Assembly (NCBI RefSeq): GCF_900105885.1
Contig: NZ_LT629780.1
Location: 124,001 to 188,000, forward strand
Direction of reading: 5' to 3'
Length of the DNA stretch: 64,000 nucleotides
Origin: Pseudomonas guangdongensis
GTDB taxonomy: Bacteria; Pseudomonadota; Gammaproteobacteria; Pseudomonadales; Pseudomonadaceae
Shown here: piece after piece, positions 60,704-64,000 of the stretch
Position numbering within the stretch: position 1 is the stretch's first letter
How the letters are laid out: each line of letters opens with the position of its first letter
Position numbers and translations under genes: made by a program
The notes under the pieces: model-generated
Databases searched by the model: none
Told to the model about the DNA's origin: nothing
What the model saw: the letters and a program-made list of their open reading frames with translations, nothing else

Positions 60704-61579
60704 ATGAGCATGCCCCTCCCCCCCTCGCTGAGCACCCGCCTGAGCAGCATGGCCCGTCGCCTGGGCCTGGCTCCGCGTGGACATGACTGGCTGACCGAGC
60801 AGGCCGCACGCCTGCAACTGCCCTTCGCGCCGCTGCCGGCGATGCCCGACAGCGTCTGGTGGCCGGACGGCGCGCCCCTGCAACGCCTGGCCGACCTGCC
60901 GCGCGGCGCCCTGTCGGGACCGGTGCAGGAAGACAAGGCCTGCGCCCACGCCGCCCTGTGTGCCCTGGTGCGCCTCGAAGAGCGCGAACTGAGCGAATTC
61001 GACCTGCGCTGGATCGACGGCCTCGGCACCCGCCCGCCGCTCGACGCTCAGACCTGCCGGCGCCTGGAAGACTACGCGGCGACCCCGGTCTGCCGCGGCA
61101 TCCGCCTGATCAGCTACAAGGACTTCACCCGCGCCCTGCAGCAGGCCCTGCCGCCACAGCCGACCGACGCCCTGCACCTGCGCCAGGCCAGCTGGCGCGG
61201 CGAACGCTACTTCCACGACGGCGAGCGCGACCCTGCGGCGCTGGCCTGCGCGGTGGCCTATGCGCGCCGCCGCGGCCTGACCATGCACTTTCGAGCCCGC
61301 CTCAGCGAATACCGCCTGAGCCGCTGCGGCCTGGACAAGCTCGACCGCAGCCATCACGTGCTGGCCATGCCGGTGGAGACCTGGAGCGATGCGCGCTTCA
61401 TGCGCCTGTTGCTGGCGGGCATGCCCTATGCACGCCTGAGCCTGCTGCGCGAGCCCGGCGCGGCGGAGTTCCTGCTGCTGCCACGCCAGCACGAGGCGTC
61501 CGATGCCCTTGGTGCCGGCCTGCGCCAAGCCGGCGCCGCCGACGTGATCGGCTGGCTGCGCCGCCTGCTGCCGGCCTGA
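60704..61579 (+). CDS. Conserved hypothetical protein, Pseudomonas type
   Basis: A 291-residue soluble protein with no signal peptide, no membrane segment and no motif that I can assign. It is rich in Arg and Leu. A conserved-looking core is EFDLRWIDGLGTRPPLDAQ followed by LEDYAATPVCRGIRLISYKDF. I have seen such proteins next to pyrD in pseudomonads, annotated only as a domain of unknown function. The ATG at 60704 has AGGAAG ten bases upstream; longer open frames start before it. The GGDEF-EAL gene converges with a 13-base gap. Confidence 0.72.
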   Translation: MSMPLPPSLSTRLSSMARRLGLAPRGHDWLTEQAARLQLPFAPLPAMPDSVWWPDGAPLQRLADLPRGALSGPVQEDKACAHAALCALVRLEERELSEFDLRWIDGLGTRPPLDAQTCRRLEDYAATPVCRGIRLISYKDFTRALQQALPPQPTDALHLRQASWRGERYFHDGERDPAALACAVAYARRRGLTMHFRARLSEYRLSRCGLDKLDRSHHVLAMPVETWSDARFMRLLLAGMPYARLSLLREPGAAEFLLLPRQHEASDALGAGLRQAGAADVIGWLRRLLPA

Positions 61580-61592
61580 AGCGTCGCCGGCT

Positions 61593-64000
61593 TCAGACCG
61601 GCGCGCCGACCCGCAGCGCTTCCAGCCAGGCCGCGGCCGCCGGCACCGGCAGCGGCCGACTGTAGAAGTAACCCTGCACCGCATCGCAATCCAGCTCGCG
61701 CAGGCGCTCCAGCTGGATCGCCGTCTCCACCCCCTCGGCGACCACCCGCAGGTTCAGGCTGCGCCCCATGGCGATGATGGTCGAGGCGATCTTGTCGGCG
61801 CGCTCGTCCTGGGCCAGGCCGTCGATGAAGCTCTTGTCGATCTTCAGCTTGTCGATCGGGAAACGGCTGAGGTAGGCCAGCGACGAATAGCCGGTGCCGA
61901 AGTCGTCCACCGCCAGCAGCACGCCGAGCGCCTTCAGCTCGCTCAGACGCTCCTGGGTGGCCACGCTCTGCGACATCAGCGCGCCCTCGGTGATCTCCAG
62001 CTCCAGCAGTTCGCCCGGCAGGCCGGTGTCGGCCAGCGCACGCTGCACCATGTCCACCACATCCTGGTGGAGGAACTGACGCGGCGACAGGTTGACGCTG
62101 ATCGGTCCCGGCAGCAGCCCCTCGGCCTCCCACTGCACCGCCTGGCGGCAGGCTTCGCGCAGCACCCATTCGCCGAGCGCGACGATCAGCCCGGTCTCCT
62201 CCAGCAGCGGAATGAACACCGCCGGGGATACCGGCGTGCCGTTCTCCGGGCGCCAGCGCACCAGGGCTTCGAGGCCGACGCAATGGCCGCTGAACACGCT
62301 GAGCTGCGGCTGGTAGTGCAGCTCGAACTCGTTGGTGCCGATCGCCCGGTGCAGACGGCTCTCCAGCGCCTGACGGTTCTCCGCGGCGCGGGTCAGCTCC
62401 TCGGTGTGGAAGTTGTAGGTGTTGCGCCCGCTTTCCTTGGACAGGTACATGGCCACGTCGGCGCAGCGAATCAGCTCGGCCACCTCCTGGCCGTCGTTGG
62501 GGAACAGGCTGATGCCGATGCTGGCGCCGACGAACAGCTCGTGGCTGTCGAACTGGAACGGCTGCTGCAGGAGGTCGATCAGATCCTGCGCCACCTGCGC
62601 GGCATCGTCGGCATGCTGGATGCCCTCCAGCACCAGCAGGAACTCGTCGCCGCCCAAGCGCGCCAGCATGTCCTCGCCGCGGATGCGCACGCGCAGGCGC
62701 TTGGCGATCTGCAGCAGCAGCTCGTCGCCCACCGAATGGCCCAGACTGTCGTTGACCCGCTTGAAGCCGTCCAGGTCGATGAACAGCACCGCCACCTGCA
62801 GGCCCTGGCGGCGGGCGCGCTCGATCGCCCCGTTGAGGTGCGATTGCACCAGGATGCGGTTGGGCAGCCCGGTCAGCGGGTCGTAATGGGCCAGCCGCTC
62901 CAGCTGCGCCTCGGACTCCTTGAGCTGGGAGATGTCGCTGAACACCGCGACGAAGTTGGTCACCCGCCCCTTGTCGTCGCGCACCGCGCTGATGCTGTGC
63001 CATTGCGGGAACACCTCGCCGCTCTTGCGGCGGTTCCATACCTCGCCCTGCCAGTGCCCCTCGCTAAGCAGCGCCGCCCACATCTCCTCGTAGAACGCCT
63101 TGCTCTGGCGTCCCGAGCTGACCATGTTGGGGTTGCGGCCGAGCACCTCGTGCTCCTCGTAGCCGGTGATGTCGGTGAAGGCGCGGTTGACCGCGATGAT
63201 CTGCGGCGAGGTGTCGGTGATCACCACACCTTCGCGGGCGCTGGTGAACACCGCCGCGGCGTGGCGCAGCTTTTCCTCGCTGCTGCGCCGCGCCGAGATG
63301 TCCAGCAGCAGGCCTTCGAGGAACAGCAGATCGCCGGCCGCATCGCGGCGCACGCTGGTGTAGTCCTCGACCCAGATATGGCTGCCGATGCCGGTGCGGA
63401 TCCGGTATTCGAGCACGAACTCCTGGCGTCCCTCGTCAAGAGCCGCGGCGACCTCGGCGCGCACCTGCGCCAGGTCGTCGGGATGGATCAGGGTGGAGAA
63501 CCAACGCCGCCCGTCGCGCAGCGACTCGGCCGCATGGCCCCAGCGCTCGATGTTGTCCGAGACGTAGAGGATCGGCCAGCCGCTGTCCGCCCCGCGGCGG
63601 AACAGCACCATCGGGCTGGCGACCACCGCATCCACCACCGCCTGCAGGGTCTCGCGATCGCGATGGCGCTGGGTGACGTCGAGCAGGGTGCCGATGATCG
63701 CCGGCTCGCCGTCCATCTCGATGCGCGTACCGTAGGCCTCGACGATGAACTCGCGACCGTCGCGGCGCCGGGCGTGGAACTCGTAGTGCGCCGACATCAG
63801 CTCGCCACGCTCGCGGCGCTGGAGCATCTCGGCGACCAGCGCGTGGTCCTCGCTGCAGACCAGGTCCAGCAGCGGCAGGCCGCGCAGCTCCGCGGCACTG
63901 AAGCCGAACCACTCGGCCATGCGCGGGTTGACGTACTCGAAGCGCCCCTGACGCAGCACATAGACGCCGACCAGCGACTGCTCGACCAGACCGCGGAAGC
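61593..64000 (-). CDS. PAS-GGDEF-EAL dual-domain c-di-GMP protein, 5' end outside the window
   Basis: At least 802 codons; the frame runs off the window, and the first visible residues FRGLVEQSLVGVYVLRQGRF are already inside a PAS domain, so upstream sequence is missing. Order: PAS, PAS/PAC (YVSDNIERWGH), PAS (EGVVITDTSPQIIAVN), GGDEF and EAL. The GGDEF motif is intact (LARLGGDEFLLV) with an inhibitory-site RGED five residues before it. EAL residues look intact too (LEALVRW, SVNLSP, LEITE, DDFGTGYS, AEGVET), so both synthesis and breakdown of c-di-GMP are possible. PAS domains suggest redox, oxygen or small-ligand sensing. Confidence 0.92.
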   Translation of the reverse strand, partial: FRGLVEQSLVGVYVLRQGRFEYVNPRMAEWFGFSAAELRGLPLLDLVCSEDHALVAEMLQRRERGELMSAHYEFHARRRDGREFIVEAYGTRIEMDGEPAIIGTLLDVTQRHRDRETLQAVVDAVVASPMVLFRRGADSGWPILYVSDNIERWGHAAESLRDGRRWFSTLIHPDDLAQVRAEVAAALDEGRQEFVLEYRIRTGIGSHIWVEDYTSVRRDAAGDLLFLEGLLLDISARRSSEEKLRHAAAVFTSAREGVVITDTSPQIIAVNRAFTDITGYEEHEVLGRNPNMVSSGRQSKAFYEEMWAALLSEGHWQGEVWNRRKSGEVFPQWHSISAVRDDKGRVTNFVAVFSDISQLKESEAQLERLAHYDPLTGLPNRILVQSHLNGAIERARRQGLQVAVLFIDLDGFKRVNDSLGHSVGDELLLQIAKRLRVRIRGEDMLARLGGDEFLLVLEGIQHADDAAQVAQDLIDLLQQPFQFDSHELFVGASIGISLFPNDGQEVAELIRCADVAMYLSKESGRNTYNFHTEELTRAAENRQALESRLHRAIGTNEFELHYQPQLSVFSGHCVGLEALVRWRPENGTPVSPAVFIPLLEETGLIVALGEWVLREACRQAVQWEAEGLLPGPISVNLSPRQFLHQDVVDMVQRALADTGLPGELLELEITEGALMSQSVATQERLSELKALGVLLAVDDFGTGYSSLAYLSRFPIDKLKIDKSFIDGLAQDERADKIASTIIAMGRSLNLRVVAEGVETAIQLERLRELDCDAVQGYFYSRPLPVPAAAAWLEALRVGAPV

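Overview
The window is high-GC gammaproteobacterial chromosome that reads as a Pseudomonas (sensu lato) core genome. Protein sequences and several gene orders (hisG-murA-ibaG-mla; kdsD-kdsC-lptCAB-rpoN-hpf-ptsN-rapZ-ptsO; the leuC-to-purF block; rlmKL/rmf/pyrD) are those I know from Pseudomonas aeruginosa. The Entner-Doudoroff genes, FimV, RpoN and the LptA/LptH-type proteins fit. There is no insertion sequence, prophage, CRISPR array, rRNA operon or plasmid gene. The species cannot be fixed from this window.

Layout. 1-4790 (minus): hisG (5' fragment), murA, ibaG, then the mlaFEDCB phospholipid-transport operon, closed by a strong terminator. 4995-12000 (plus): KDO synthesis (kdsD, kdsC), LPS transport (lptC, lptA, lptB), sigma-54 (rpoN), hibernation factor (hpf) and the nitrogen-PTS group (ptsN, rapZ, ptsO). 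12013-19150: rhomboid protease, metallophosphatase, NAD kinase, a DUF1853-type protein, a PLP enzyme coupled to a 2,4-dienoyl-CoA reductase, and a 28-codon orphan ORF. 19283-19654: tRNA-Val and two tRNA-Asp. 19770-26822 (minus): accD-folC-dedD/SPOR-cvpA-purF-metZ-SDR. 27064-37000 (minus): leuC, leuD, leuB, asd, usg, fimV, truA, trpF, with a divergent LysR gene. 38165-43433: dusC, thioesterase, the glucose block pgl-edd-eda, bacteriohemerythrin. 43681-46002: six tRNA genes (three Glu/Ala pairs in tandem) behind gltX. 46129-54676: alcohol dehydrogenase, tRNA-Pro, a glutaredoxin-like protein, a CPA2 antiporter, amtB divergent from an EAL phosphodiesterase, dgt, yggL. 54852-64000: dacB, rlmKL, rmf, pyrD, an unknown protein, and a PAS-GGDEF-EAL protein cut by the window edge.

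How the parts work together. Much of the window serves the envelope: MurA and DacB (peptidoglycan), KdsD/KdsC and LptCAB (LPS), Mla (outer-membrane lipid asymmetry), AccD (fatty acids), FimV (pole and type IV pili). A second theme is nitrogen and carbon control: RpoN, PtsN/PtsO, RapZ, and an amtB gene with a plausible sigma-54/NtrC promoter. Ribosome hibernation appears twice (hpf, rmf). c-di-GMP turnover appears twice (the EAL protein and the GGDEF-EAL protein).

No wholly new multi-gene system was found. The best leads are non-coding: a dispersed family of palindromic GTAGGGTGG elements (three copies), one of which supplies the stop codons of two convergent genes; a sigma-54-type -24/-12 element overlapping a TATAAT box upstream of rpoN itself; a nitrogen-type promoter with a large stem-loop leader between amtB and an EAL gene; stacked stem-loops before rmf; and an orphan 28-codon ORF with its own ribosome-binding site and terminator.
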